Shown here: positions 46,662-54,960 of the stretch, one piece after another
How the letters are laid out: each line of letters starts with the position of its first letter
How positions within the stretch are numbered: the stretch's first letter is position 1
NCBI RefSeq assembly: GCF_024721975.1
Contig: NZ_JANQBB010000001.1
Span: 186,001-250,000 of the forward strand
DNA length: 64,000 bases
Direction: 5' to 3'
Source of the DNA: Paenibacillus endoradicis
GTDB lineage: Bacteria; Bacillota; Bacilli; Paenibacillales; Paenibacillaceae
The notes under the pieces: model-generated
What the model was told of the DNA's origin: nothing
The model's input: only the letters and a program-made list of their open reading frames with translations
The model's database searches: none
Program-made: the position numbers and the translations under genes

Positions 46662-47234
46662 ATGGAACAATTAAAACAAAGAATTTTAGAGGAATCTGCT
46701 ATTGTATCAAATGATATTTTGAGATTAGATTCTATTATTAATCAGCAAGTGGATCCTTCGCTAATTATGGATATGGGTAAGGAACTTGCTTCACGATTCG
46801 CTAATGAGGGTATTACGAAAGTATTGACTATTGAATCTTCAGGTATTCCGGCTGCTTTTGCGACGGCATTACAATTGAATGTTCCATTGGTATTTGCTAG
46901 ACGCAAACAAACGGTTATAAATGATCCTAATTCATATCTTGAAAGAGTACCTTCATTCACTAAAGGAATGGTTTCCGATCTTGTTATTTCCAAGCAGTTT
47001 TTAAGTGAGACTGATAGAATATTGTTCATAGATGATATTATTGCAAATGGCGACGGAGCTCGTGGTATAGTGAAAATTATTGAACAATCAGGTGCCGAGC
47101 TTATAGGAATGGGCATTGTTGTAGAAAAATCTTTCCAAGCTGGAGCAGATTATTTCCGTGAGCAAGGTGTACGTGTTGAATCACTTGTGAAAATTGCTTC
47201 ACTAAATTCTGGAGAAGTTATCTTTAAAGATTAA
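46662..47234 (+). CDS. xpt: Xanthine phosphoribosyltransferase
   Basis: 190 residues. PRPP-binding motif FIDDIIANGDGA (about 122-133) and the N-terminal region LKQRILEESAIVSNDILRLD characteristic of Xpt. It converts xanthine and PRPP to XMP for purine salvage. Behind CGGAGGG. No pbuX permease follows and no guanine riboswitch is seen in front, unlike B. subtilis xpt-pbuX. Confidence 0.95.
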   Translation: MEQLKQRILEESAIVSNDILRLDSIINQQVDPSLIMDMGKELASRFANEGITKVLTIESSGIPAAFATALQLNVPLVFARRKQTVINDPNSYLERVPSFTKGMVSDLVISKQFLSETDRILFIDDIIANGDGARGIVKIIEQSGAELIGMGIVVEKSFQAGADYFREQGVRVESLVKIASLNSGEVIFKD

Positions 47235-47251
47235 TTTTCCATCAAATTTAG

Positions 47252-47281
47252 TTGTGATTAAGTTTGTTCATCTTATATAAT
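47252..47281 (+). promoter_or_regulatory. Sigma-A-type promoter
   Basis: TTGTGA (47252-47257), 18 bp, TATAAT (47276-47281), 30 bp upstream of the small gene at 47311. Confidence 0.6.
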
Positions 47282-47310
47282 AGAAATAAGACCAAGGGGA
47301 GGCGTAAGCA

Positions 47311-47637
47311 ATGGAACATATTACGGAACAATTCTTAACTGAAAAGATTGCTAGTGCAAAAGTTTCTTTCGAACGTGCACTAGATTGTAAGCATACAGAA
47401 TTTGATGATTTATATCCTTATATGCTTGAGCACCCTCAATTTTTTTGGTATAAACGATACGTTGCATGGTCTGAATTACTTACAATAGTGAAGTTATGCA
47501 ACGAATTATCAAGTGAATGGAAAGAACAGTTTACTGATAAGCAAGTTGATTATATTGAGAAACAGGTCATGTCTTCTCGTGTATTAGATGAATGGTACGA
47601 AACGATTGATTCCAAAGATCATGCAATTAACGAATAA
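47311..47637 (+). CDS. Uncharacterised acidic protein, 108 aa
   Basis: Starts MEHITEQFLTEKIASAKVSF. Predicted mostly helical, rich in Glu, Trp and Tyr (FFWYKRYVAWSELL, LDEWYETID), no signal peptide or membrane helix. It has its own promoter, a good GGGGAGG site and a strong terminator, so it is a real monocistronic gene. Family not recognised. Confidence 0.75.
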   Translation: MEHITEQFLTEKIASAKVSFERALDCKHTEFDDLYPYMLEHPQFFWYKRYVAWSELLTIVKLCNELSSEWKEQFTDKQVDYIEKQVMSSRVLDEWYETIDSKDHAINE

Positions 47638-47646
47638 ATAGATCAA

Positions 47647-47691
47647 AAAGTCTTAATGATACGCTATGAGGCGTTCATTGAGACTTTTTTG
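47647..47691 (+). terminator. Strong intrinsic terminator
   Basis: AAAGTCTTAATGA (47647-47659) with TCATTGAGACTTT (47675-47687), topped by ACGC/GCGT, loop of 6, then TTTTTTG. Confidence 0.95.
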
Positions 47692-47762
47692 TAAATGCAA
47701 ACTAATAATGTAACTTATTGTGGAGTGGAACGTAAATAAAGAAGTAACGAAGTTTTTATTTA

Positions 47763-47826
47763 TGCTTTCGAAGTAACTTTTTATTACTAAGAAGCACATC
47801 AAGAAGCTATAAAAAGTTTTAGGAGG
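47763..47826 (+). promoter_or_regulatory. 5'-leader hairpin element before the 71-aa gene
   Basis: TGCTTTCGAAGT, stem AACTTTTTAT (47775-47784) with ATAAAAAGTT (47809-47818), then TTAGGAGG. Relative to other copies C-G has become T-A in the stem, a compensated change. Confidence 0.65.
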
Positions 47827-47832
47827 TTTGAA

Positions 47833-48048
47833 ATGATATCTGAAGATCAATTGAATGATTACCGTGTTTCAGGTGAAACGGTTCGAGTAGTTCGTGATAA
47901 TCTTGAAAGTAATGATGTACAAGGTATCGTTGTTGCCTGGGATGATAGTTGTGTAATGATTCGTAAGAAAAGTAGACGAGTTGTTAAGTTAAGCAGAGAA
48001 TATGTATACATTGCTGCAACAGAAGAAAGACCATCAATCGTTAACTAG
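47833..48048 (+). CDS. Small KOW/Sm-like beta-barrel protein, 71 aa
   Basis: Starts MISEDQLNDYRVSGETVRVV. The alternating pattern NDVQGIVVAWDDSCVMIRKKSRRVVKLSREYVYI reads as five short beta strands, like DUF2187/YkvS-type or Sm-like small RNA-binding barrels, with a basic cluster KKSRR. Assignment to a named family is tentative. AGGAGG from the leader element lies 6 nt before the ATG. Confidence 0.7.
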   Translation: MISEDQLNDYRVSGETVRVVRDNLESNDVQGIVVAWDDSCVMIRKKSRRVVKLSREYVYIAATEERPSIVN

Positions 48049-48091
48049 TTATAGTCATAAGCTTGTCTTCATATAAAAAGTCTAATGAGGA

Positions 48092-48262
48092 AGTTCAATA
48101 AACAGTCTTTGCTAACGAAGTGCTGCAGGGAGTTTAATCAGCATCGAATATGAATTGAACTTGGGAAGTCCTGGACTCATGTACCAACTACGTACATTGG
48201 AATGTCCTCCTTCTCCATGTATTACTTCATCTTCTTGGATCTGAAAGCCCGCTTTTTGAACA
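48092..48262. repeat. MITE-like repeat, long copy
   Basis: Left end AGTTCAATAAACAGTCTTTG, family core segments ATCAGCATCGAATATGAA and GTACCAACTACGTACATT, right end AAAGCCCGCTTTTTGAAC. It fills most of the gap before the zinc-ribbon gene and directly precedes its leader element. Confidence 0.8.
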
Positions 48263-48276
48263 TGTCTTATATTTTA

Positions 48277-48339
48277 AGCTTGCGAAGATTCTTTTTGTTT
48301 ATGAGAAGTATTTCGGAAGCTAACAAAAAGTTCTAGGAG
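48277..48339 (+). promoter_or_regulatory. 5'-leader hairpin element before the zinc-ribbon gene
   Basis: AAGCTTGCGAAGATT, stem CTTTTTGTT (48291-48299) with AACAAAAAG (48322-48330), then TTCTAGGAG. The stem sequence is unlike the other copies yet fully complementary. The outer A-T pairs of the other copies are T-T mismatches here. Confidence 0.6.
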
Positions 48340-48346
48340 TGATTGT

Positions 48347-48817
48347 ATGAAGTGTCCAGTATGCGATCAAGTAACGTTGCGAGAAGTTGAAAAAAGTGGA
48401 GTTTTAATTGATATTTGTCCTAGCTGTAAAGGCGTTTGGCTTGACCGTGGTGAATTAGAGAAGTTAATGCAAAGCATTAATGAGACTCAAGAAGAATTTG
48501 AACAATTACAATCTCAAGTAGCTACTCAACATCTTAGAACTTCAATGGATCAATCCTACAATCCGAATGAACAGAAGGCTAATCAACAACCTTTCACGCA
48601 ACAACCTTACAGTCAACAAACTTTTGGAAATGTACAACAAAACTATCAGCAAGCCAATCATCAACAACCGAACTATCAACAGTCAAATTATGAGCAGCCT
48701 TATAATAAAGATAGTCATAAACATGGCGATAGTAAGTATGGATATGATAAATATGGTCGTCCATATAAGAAAAAGAAAAAAACTGTATTTAGTGTATTTG
48801 AAGATTTGTTCGACTAA
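48347..48817 (+). CDS. zf-TFIIB zinc-ribbon protein with Gln/Asn-rich tail
   Basis: 156 residues. The N-terminus CPVC...CPSCKGVWLDRGELEKL is a zf-TFIIB zinc ribbon (residues 3-40). It is followed by a helix, a low-complexity stretch of about 65 residues dominated by Gln, Asn, Tyr and Pro (repeats like QQPNYQQSNYEQP), then a basic KKKKK segment and VFEDLFD. The low-complexity part is likely disordered. Function of the family in bacteria is unknown. Followed by a strong terminator. Confidence 0.85.
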   Translation: MKCPVCDQVTLREVEKSGVLIDICPSCKGVWLDRGELEKLMQSINETQEEFEQLQSQVATQHLRTSMDQSYNPNEQKANQQPFTQQPYSQQTFGNVQQNYQQANHQQPNYQQSNYEQPYNKDSHKHGDSKYGYDKYGRPYKKKKKTVFSVFEDLFD

Positions 48818-48872
48818 ACAAACGAAATTTAGTATTACAAAATAGATTCCAATGGAATTGGATAATGATTAT

Positions 48873-48920
48873 GAAGCAGGATCAGAGAAAGTAATATACT
48901 CTCTGATCCTGCTTCTTTTT
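48873..48920 (+). terminator. Strong intrinsic terminator
   Basis: A 16-bp perfect stem GAAGCAGGATCAGAGA (48873-48888) with 48900-48915, an 11-nt loop, then TTTTT. Confidence 0.95.
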
Positions 48921-48990
48921 GTATTCATACATAAGCTATTGGAAATAGGACAATATAATGACATATTTTACGGAAATGAAAGGTGATTAT

Positions 48991-49797
48991 ATGATGAAGT
49001 CAGGTAAAAAACTATCGATAGGTATTATTGCATTAATGATCGCGATCACGTTCTATATGGAAGGACAAGAGAAAGTATACAGTGAGAATATAAAATCCGG
49101 GACTCATCTGATGGCAATTGTCATTGATGATCTAGGCAACGATATGGACGGAACAGAAGCGATTTTAAAATTAGATATTCCTATAACGGTAGCTGTAATG
49201 CCGTTTCTTCCTTCGTCGACAAAGGATGCTGAAGCAGCATATCAAGCAGGTCATGAAGTTATCGTTCATATGCCAATGGAACCAAACAAAGGTTTGAAAA
49301 AATGGTTAGGACCTGGAGCTCTAACAGCAGATCTTACGGATGAAGAAGTAAGGCAAAAGGTAGAACAAGCTATTGATAATATACCTCATGCTGTCGGTAT
49401 GAATAATCATATGGGTTCTAAGATTACTTCCAACGAACGTATTATGCGAATCGTCTTGCAAGTGTGCAAAGAACGTAATTTGTACTATTTAGATAGTAAA
49501 ACGACATACCAATCCGTTGTTGCAAAGGTAGCGACTGAGTTAGGCGTGCCTTATGCGGAAAATCAGTTATTTCTAGATGATGTATATAGTGCAGAGCATG
49601 TTCACAAACAAATGCAGAAAGCGTACGCTCTAATGGAACGTCAAGAAAATACGGTCATGATAGGACATGTTGGTGCACCAGGTAAATATACATCGAGTGA
49701 AATTTTACGTTCTATTCCACAATTTGCACAACGTGGCCAGCTCGTACGTGTAAGTGAATTAATACTTTTTAACTTAATTGATCCAGAGGTAATGTAG
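48991..49797 (+). CDS. Divergent polysaccharide deacetylase (YibQ-like)
   Basis: 268 residues from ATG 48991, after AAAGGTGAT; ATG 48994 is also possible, 48958 is not supported by a site. N-terminal anchor or signal helix (LSIGIIALMIAITFYM), then the family core: AIVIDDLGNDM, VAVMPFLPSS, VHMPMEPN, GMNNHMGSK and LDSKT. The fold is NodB-like; enzymatic activity in this branch is not established. Its last 24 bp overlap the convergent amidase gene. Confidence 0.88.
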   Translation: MMKSGKKLSIGIIALMIAITFYMEGQEKVYSENIKSGTHLMAIVIDDLGNDMDGTEAILKLDIPITVAVMPFLPSSTKDAEAAYQAGHEVIVHMPMEPNKGLKKWLGPGALTADLTDEEVRQKVEQAIDNIPHAVGMNNHMGSKITSNERIMRIVLQVCKERNLYYLDSKTTYQSVVAKVATELGVPYAENQLFLDDVYSAEHVHKQMQKAYALMERQENTVMIGHVGAPGKYTSSEILRSIPQFAQRGQLVRVSELILFNLIDPEVM

Positions 49798-50553
49798 CAC
49801 TCCACTTGCAATTGCAGAAGCAATTTTTGTCTGTTCATTACTCGTGACAAGACGTTCGCGATCAGCAGCATTACTAATAAAGCCTAACTCCACAAGAACG
49901 GCAGGAGACTTTATATATTTAAGTAAATAGAATGTTTTTACTGGCACCACATGTTTAGATGTTCCAAATAATTCATTCATAGGCGCTTGAATATTGTTTG
50001 CTAACAATGAACTTTCTCCTGTGTGCTGATGTAAAACAAGTGGGCCGTTTGCTCTTGCATTAGGAGCGGCATTGACATGTAAGCTAATGAAGATGACATG
50101 TTCAATCTCTCGTGTTAAACCCATCCGTTGTGATAAATCTTTAAGATGACGTGATGATGTTTTATGCCAATCATTATCTTCACTTAATGCATAATCACCT
50201 GTACGATTTAATATCGTGGGAATACCATTACTTTGTAATATGGCATATAACTTTTTGGCAACAGCCAAATTAATGTCTTTTTCCAAAATGTTTTGATATG
50301 ATGCACCACCATCAATACCTCCGTGGCCAGCATCAATGATTACAGCAGTCGTTGGGAACATAATTTCTGTATAAGCCCCATCTATATTTGTTAATCTTGA
50401 TAATTCAGCATCTACGTAATGCAACGAAGCGGCATCCTCATTAGTATCTGTTGACCAGATAACGCTCGAAGCTTGAATTGTATTTGGGGAGCAACTAATT
50501 ATTACTATGAGTAGACAAATTGCAATGCTAAGTAATAAACAATGGTTTTTCAT
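49774..50553 (-). CDS. N-acetylmuramoyl-L-alanine amidase (Amidase_3)
   Basis: 259 residues. Signal peptide or anchor (LLLSIAICLLIVIISC), then zinc ligands H in IDAGHGG, E in LEKD, H in ISLHVNA and catalytic E in VELGFISN. It cleaves the amide bond between muramic acid and the stem peptide. Size and architecture resemble CwlD, which makes muramic-delta-lactam in spore cortex, but no gerD or other partner is adjacent. Convergent 24-bp overlap with the deacetylase-like gene. Confidence 0.92.
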   Translation of the reverse strand: MKNHCLLLSIAICLLIVIISCSPNTIQASSVIWSTDTNEDAASLHYVDAELSRLTNIDGAYTEIMFPTTAVIIDAGHGGIDGGASYQNILEKDINLAVAKKLYAILQSNGIPTILNRTGDYALSEDNDWHKTSSRHLKDLSQRMGLTREIEHVIFISLHVNAAPNARANGPLVLHQHTGESSLLANNIQAPMNELFGTSKHVVPVKTFYLLKYIKSPAVLVELGFISNAADRERLVTSNEQTKIASAIASGVLHYLWIN

Positions 50554-50696
50554 CCTATCCCAGCCTCTCTTTAACCAATCAAGTCAATATTGCTTTAGGA
50601 TGGCTTGCATTGATTAGTTTCATTCATGAATGGTCTGGACATGAAGGGGCAATACTTAATGTATGAAGCTACAAAATGATTAGGAGGCGATGGATA

Positions 50697-50888
50697 ATGG
50701 GTAAGATAACAGGCCAAGAATATGTACAGTATATAACAGAACAGCTTGTGGAATATATCGAAACGCCAGTTGCAGATCGTAAACAAGCAAAAAAAGAAGC
50801 CAAAGCTACAAAAGAGCAATGGCTACCGAAATGGTTTGGAGTTGGTGGAGCATCTCTGTTAATGTGGATTAAGAAAAAAGATCAATAA
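50697..50888 (+). CDS. yqzE: YqzE family protein, 63 aa
   Basis: From ATG 50697 behind AGGAGGCGATGGATA. QEYVQYITEQLVEYIETP, then a basic linker RKQAKKEAK and a C-terminal hydrophobic turn WFGVGGASLLMW: the YqzE pattern. In B. subtilis yqzE lies at the end of the comG operon; no comG genes are here. Convergent with the secreted protein gene (5 bp apart). Confidence 0.88.
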   Translation: MGKITGQEYVQYITEQLVEYIETPVADRKQAKKEAKATKEQWLPKWFGVGGASLLMWIKKKDQ

Positions 50889-50893
50889 TTGCA

Positions 50894-51748
50894 TTATTGT
50901 GGTTTATAAAAATTTCCTTGTTGCAGTAAGTAGTCGAATGGAATGAATCGTCTCATATTTTCATCGTCTTGTTGTAGTTCGATATATAGATCGAATAATT
51001 CCCATTCGTGGTAACCTGTTACGGAGTAGATAGCTTCGACTTGATCGCTCCAGATAGAACTTGTATATCGTAATTGACTTCCGAATTCGATCAAGTTTTC
51101 GATAGATGTATCATCTTCGAATTCCGAATTCAAGGCAGTTGTAGTTAGCCAAGGCATAACGTCATAAGGAGCAAAGTATGATTGATATTCATATCCAGTT
51201 AATAAGGCATGAGAGAACGCTATTCCATGCCTTATTTGCTTTTGTGTAGAAACTTTTGCTGCAATTAAATGTTTTGAACCTAGGTCATATTGCTCCGAAG
51301 TAAATGGTTCGAAATACTGATTAGTATTGTTCACTTGTTGCGATACGACCATATGTAATGGATCGTAATAACGTAATTTATATCTATTAGTAGATAAGTA
51401 TTGTAGAGAGTCATCTGAGCCTAATCCATATTCCCCTAGTACATAACCACCTTTACCATCACTATGTATAACCATATATCCGATTGTACCTAGTTTACTG
51501 TGTTGAATTAACATTAACCAACTATGTGTCCCCGGACCGAGTGGAGATACTGTAAGCTCCGCCTCTTTCCAACTTTCAAAATCTGGTTGATTGGCTAGTT
51601 CATCAACCCATAACTCTCCTTGGTCTTTAACTGATAGTGAATGAACTTTAGCATGAATAGTTCCCGAAGCCATTATAGATAAATTACTGCAAAGCAGGAA
51701 AGCGACCATTACTCTAATGATCAGTTTAGATATTGATTTGTTATGCAT
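50894..51748 (-). CDS. Uncharacterised secreted protein, 284 aa
   Basis: A Sec signal peptide (KLIIRVMVAFLLCSNLSIMA, likely cut near residue 33), then about 250 residues without a recognisable domain, rich in aromatic residues (YYDPLHMVV, YEYQSYFAPYDVMPWL). GAGGTGATATC precedes the ATG. It lies between yqzE and yqhG, where B. subtilis has yqzG, tapA-sipW-tasA and sinIR. It has no sequence likeness to TasA that I can see. Confidence 0.8.
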   Translation of the reverse strand: MHNKSISKLIIRVMVAFLLCSNLSIMASGTIHAKVHSLSVKDQGELWVDELANQPDFESWKEAELTVSPLGPGTHSWLMLIQHSKLGTIGYMVIHSDGKGGYVLGEYGLGSDDSLQYLSTNRYKLRYYDPLHMVVSQQVNNTNQYFEPFTSEQYDLGSKHLIAAKVSTQKQIRHGIAFSHALLTGYEYQSYFAPYDVMPWLTTTALNSEFEDDTSIENLIEFGSQLRYTSSIWSDQVEAIYSVTGYHEWELFDLYIELQQDDENMRRFIPFDYLLQQGNFYKPQ

Positions 51749-51869
51749 GATATCACCTCATTAGAAGTATAGTGGACAAGCTTCAAGAAGACTGTTATAT
51801 ATTGTCATCCATATGCATTGTCCTGAGTTCTATTTTTGCCGATAAGATGAATAAGACGTCATATAGCCA

Positions 51870-52796
51870 CTAATCAATGCCATCCAAATGAAATAATCCG
51901 CAGTTTATGACGGATACAGTTATTCTTGGTTCGTATTGCCAACGAATTTCTTCTTCGCGTTTTTGAATTAAGCTTCGAACATGCTCACGACGCTCATCAT
52001 CTTCAGCATGTTCGAGCATAGGCTCGTAATAACTTGCCAATCTTGCAAGTTCTTCGATAAGTCTTGTCTGAGCGTCTTCTGCCCAACGATAGTCGTAATT
52101 TTTTAATTTGCGCTCAATCGTTTGTTCTGCAATCGATAATGCTTTTGCATAGGCAATACCGTTTTTAGCGATATGAATATTTGGCGGGATACGAGGAGAG
52201 AGCTTAATTTGCTCTAGCCGCCCTTGAAATGATTCTACGCAGTGACCTGTTACGAGTGAAATACCTAGACTATGAATTTCTTCTCGCTTGCGGTCGGAAC
52301 TGAATTCCACACAATAATTAACACCAAGCCATACTGTATATGGTCTGGAGGCATAAGGATGTAGTGCTTTCGCGTTAGGCTCTTGGAATAGGCAAACATA
52401 GCTACCATTGTCTTGGGTCGATTGAAAGAGTTGCTCGAGACGACCAGAACCATAATGCAGATGTTCCCTTGGTACACGCGCAATTGGTTTCGGGACAAGT
52501 CCGTACGCTCTTTCAAAGCTTGATTCCTCAAATGTTTTTGCAACGGGATCTACAACCGGAGTAGACTCGATTAATTCATTATATTTATCATCGTCGGTTA
52601 CAAACAGAAAGCTCATCGTCTCTGGAGTTTCGTTGACCCGATCGATAAAACTCCAGTAATAATATCTATTTGTTAGTTCACGATCTGCTGCTGGAGATAA
52701 CTTAACTTTGAAATGATATGGCGATTTCTCGAGAATAGAGCATTGCGTTGCTTCTAAGTATCGCTGTACAAATCGATGAATCTCTTTGCTGTTCAT
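51870..52796 (-). CDS. yqhG: YqhG family protein
   Basis: 308 residues from ATG 52796, 7 nt after GGAGGGTC; a start at 52820 would lie in the leader. YqhG signature: IHRFVQRYLEATQC, HFKVKLSPAADRELTNR YYYW (split), YHYG-like LHYGSGRLEQLF and the C-terminal DYRWAEDAQTRLIEELARL. Function of the family unknown; it is always near yqhH in Bacillales. Three leader elements precede it. Confidence 0.9.
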   Translation of the reverse strand: MNSKEIHRFVQRYLEATQCSILEKSPYHFKVKLSPAADRELTNRYYYWSFIDRVNETPETMSFLFVTDDDKYNELIESTPVVDPVAKTFEESSFERAYGLVPKPIARVPREHLHYGSGRLEQLFQSTQDNGSYVCLFQEPNAKALHPYASRPYTVWLGVNYCVEFSSDRKREEIHSLGISLVTGHCVESFQGRLEQIKLSPRIPPNIHIAKNGIAYAKALSIAEQTIERKLKNYDYRWAEDAQTRLIEELARLASYYEPMLEHAEDDERREHVRSLIQKREEEIRWQYEPRITVSVINCGLFHLDGID

Positions 52797-52803
52797 AGTG
52801 ACC

Positions 52804-52990
52804 CTCCTAAAACTTTTCATTGAGCTTCTATGGTCAACTTCTCTGCGATGAAAAGTTGCATCGTAAGCATAATCTAAAACTTTTCATTGAGTTTCTATGA
52901 GCAACTTCTCTGCAATGAAAAGTTGCATCGTAAGCATAGCCAAACTTTTTATAACAACTTCTCAGCAATGAAAAGTTACTTCGGTTATGG
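52804..52990 (-). promoter_or_regulatory. Three tandem 5'-leader hairpin elements before yqhG
   Basis: Read on the minus strand: unit 3 (about 52990-52940, reaching into the yqhH stop codon), unit 2 (52939-52874) and unit 1 (52873-52804). Units 1 and 2 are nearly identical: TGCTTACGATGC, AACTTTTCAT, GCAGAGAAGTTG, AGAA.CTCA, ATGAAAAGTT. Unit 1 stem arms are 52848-52857 and 52811-52820. Unit 1 ends TTTTAGGAGG, unit 2 TTTTAGATTA. Unit 3 keeps AACTTTTCAT but its 3' arm is ATAAAAAGTT. Confidence 0.7.
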
Positions 52991-54718
52991 TTTGACTTGT
53001 TGCTTCATCTCGTGAATCGTACTTCCTATGACGTTAAGCTCTTCTTGCAGTTGCTTTTCATCTTGAGATTTTAGAATAGCCCTCGCGAGACGCTGTTCAA
53101 TCGAGCCGTCACGACTTTCTAATTTTTCAAGAATATGATCCAAACCACCGATAACTAGCTCAAAGAGGTTAATCTTCTCATGTAATAGATGCAAAATATG
53201 TTCCTCAATGGTTCCTTGTGTACATAGATTGAAAATATGAACATCATGAGTTTGTCCAAGACGATGAACACGCCCAATTCGTTGTTCTACACGCATAGGA
53301 TTCCACGGTAGATCAAAGTTAATCATATGGTGACAGAATTGCAGATTGATTCCCTCTCCGCCTGCTTCAGTAGCGATAAGTACTCTCGTATTTCCACGAA
53401 ACAGATCCATCATCCAGTCTTTCTTACCTCTGTTCATACCACCGCGATAAGGAACAGCTGAGATGCCGTTTGCTTGGAAAAATTGCAATAAATACTCTTG
53501 TGTAGCACGGTATTCTGTGAACAAGATTACTTTCTCATCGCAATTTTGAATGAGTTCAAGTGCTTTATCAGCTTTTGAGTTAGAAGTAATGCTACGAATT
53601 TTCTCAACAATATCCCAAATTTGTGCTCGCATCGGAGATTCTTCGCTTGTTTTCTTAAACATATTGACGAGCGTAAGAAATACAGCATCTCGACTACTAC
53701 AAACTTCTCGTTGTAATGTGACAAGTGATAACATACTGCTCATATCTATGGTGTCATCTTGTGCACGTTGTTTTACAAAGTTCGTCACTGCATCATAAAG
53801 TGCTTGTTCTTCGGTAGATAGCTGTAGCGTAATATTTTTAACAATACGCTTTGTAAAATGAATACCACCATCACCACGGCGATTACGAATCATAATGGAG
53901 GAAAGGACATCTTGAAGCTGATCTTCATTTTTCGGGATGCGTTTATCCACAACATAATTGCTAGTGAAATCGCTCTGTGCTCCTAGCTGACCTGGTTTTA
54001 ATAGAGATATAAGATTAAATAACTCATCCAGATCGTTTTGAATCGGCGTGGCAGTAAGTAATAGACAATATTTTTTGCTTAATTGAGTAGCGAACTGATA
54101 GTTGGTTGTTTTTTTGTTTTTTAATTTATGAGCTTCATCAATAATAATTAGATCATAATCTGTTGCTAGTACTGCTTCACGATGAGGATCACGCTTAGCA
54201 GTATCAATGGAAGCCACAACAATATCATAGCCCCAAGAGTGTGCTTTTTTTTGAGCGACAGCACTAATACCGAATTTTTGATTAAGTTCTCTTACCCATT
54301 GCAATACTAACGAGGCAGGAACAAGAATTAAGGCACGTTTAACAAGACCACGGACAATATATTCTTTCAATATAAGACCAGCCTCTATTGTCTTTCCTAA
54401 TCCGACTTCATCAGCTAGAATAGCTCTTCCGCCCATTTCATGTAACACTCGTTGAGCTGTATCCAATTGATGCGGCATCGGTTCTAGTGCGGGAAGCGAA
54501 CGTAAACATTGTAGCTCTTCAAAACTATCTATGACGGTAGCTTGTTTAGCTTCCATCGCTAATTGATACATTGCCCATTGATCCCATGGCCCATTTTGTT
54601 CGATGCGTTGTTGTAACTGATGGAACCACTGTCGTTCGAACGTCGTTTGAACTGCTGGATGAATAAGCTTTTGGACGACTTCTTCTTCTGGTTGTGATGG
54701 TATAAGACGATTATTCAT
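52985..54718 (-). CDS. yqhH: SNF2-family helicase YqhH
   Basis: 577 residues. Walker A DEVGLGKT (103-110), DEAH (194-197), LLTATPIQND, and the C-terminal helicase motifs LIATEAGGEGINLQFC and RIGRVHRLGQ. A Swi2/Snf2-type DNA translocase; B. subtilis YqhH has the same position next to yqhG. Biological role unknown. Confidence 0.95.
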   Translation of the reverse strand: MNNRLIPSQPEEEVVQKLIHPAVQTTFERQWFHQLQQRIEQNGPWDQWAMYQLAMEAKQATVIDSFEELQCLRSLPALEPMPHQLDTAQRVLHEMGGRAILADEVGLGKTIEAGLILKEYIVRGLVKRALILVPASLVLQWVRELNQKFGISAVAQKKAHSWGYDIVVASIDTAKRDPHREAVLATDYDLIIIDEAHKLKNKKTTNYQFATQLSKKYCLLLTATPIQNDLDELFNLISLLKPGQLGAQSDFTSNYVVDKRIPKNEDQLQDVLSSIMIRNRRGDGGIHFTKRIVKNITLQLSTEEQALYDAVTNFVKQRAQDDTIDMSSMLSLVTLQREVCSSRDAVFLTLVNMFKKTSEESPMRAQIWDIVEKIRSITSNSKADKALELIQNCDEKVILFTEYRATQEYLLQFFQANGISAVPYRGGMNRGKKDWMMDLFRGNTRVLIATEAGGEGINLQFCHHMINFDLPWNPMRVEQRIGRVHRLGQTHDVHIFNLCTQGTIEEHILHLLHEKINLFELVIGGLDHILEKLESRDGSIEQRLARAILKSQDEKQLQEELNVIGSTIHEMKQQVKP

Positions 54719-54960
54719 AGTTGCTCCTTTATTATTGGATAATATTTTCTATCATTCCCCAAATGGCAAAAACATAATCTTTCAATAAGCAGGGTAGCTT
54801 AATCATTCGACCTAAGTGACATTAATCATTGGCTCATTCATCTAAACAGCCCAGATTTATGGTATGAAACAAGTACTAGCAGCATTGACTCGTTGACGAA
54901 AAGTGAATAGTTATGTAGTCAAAGTACCTGTAATAAAAACTTCATAAATTATTAATTTAA

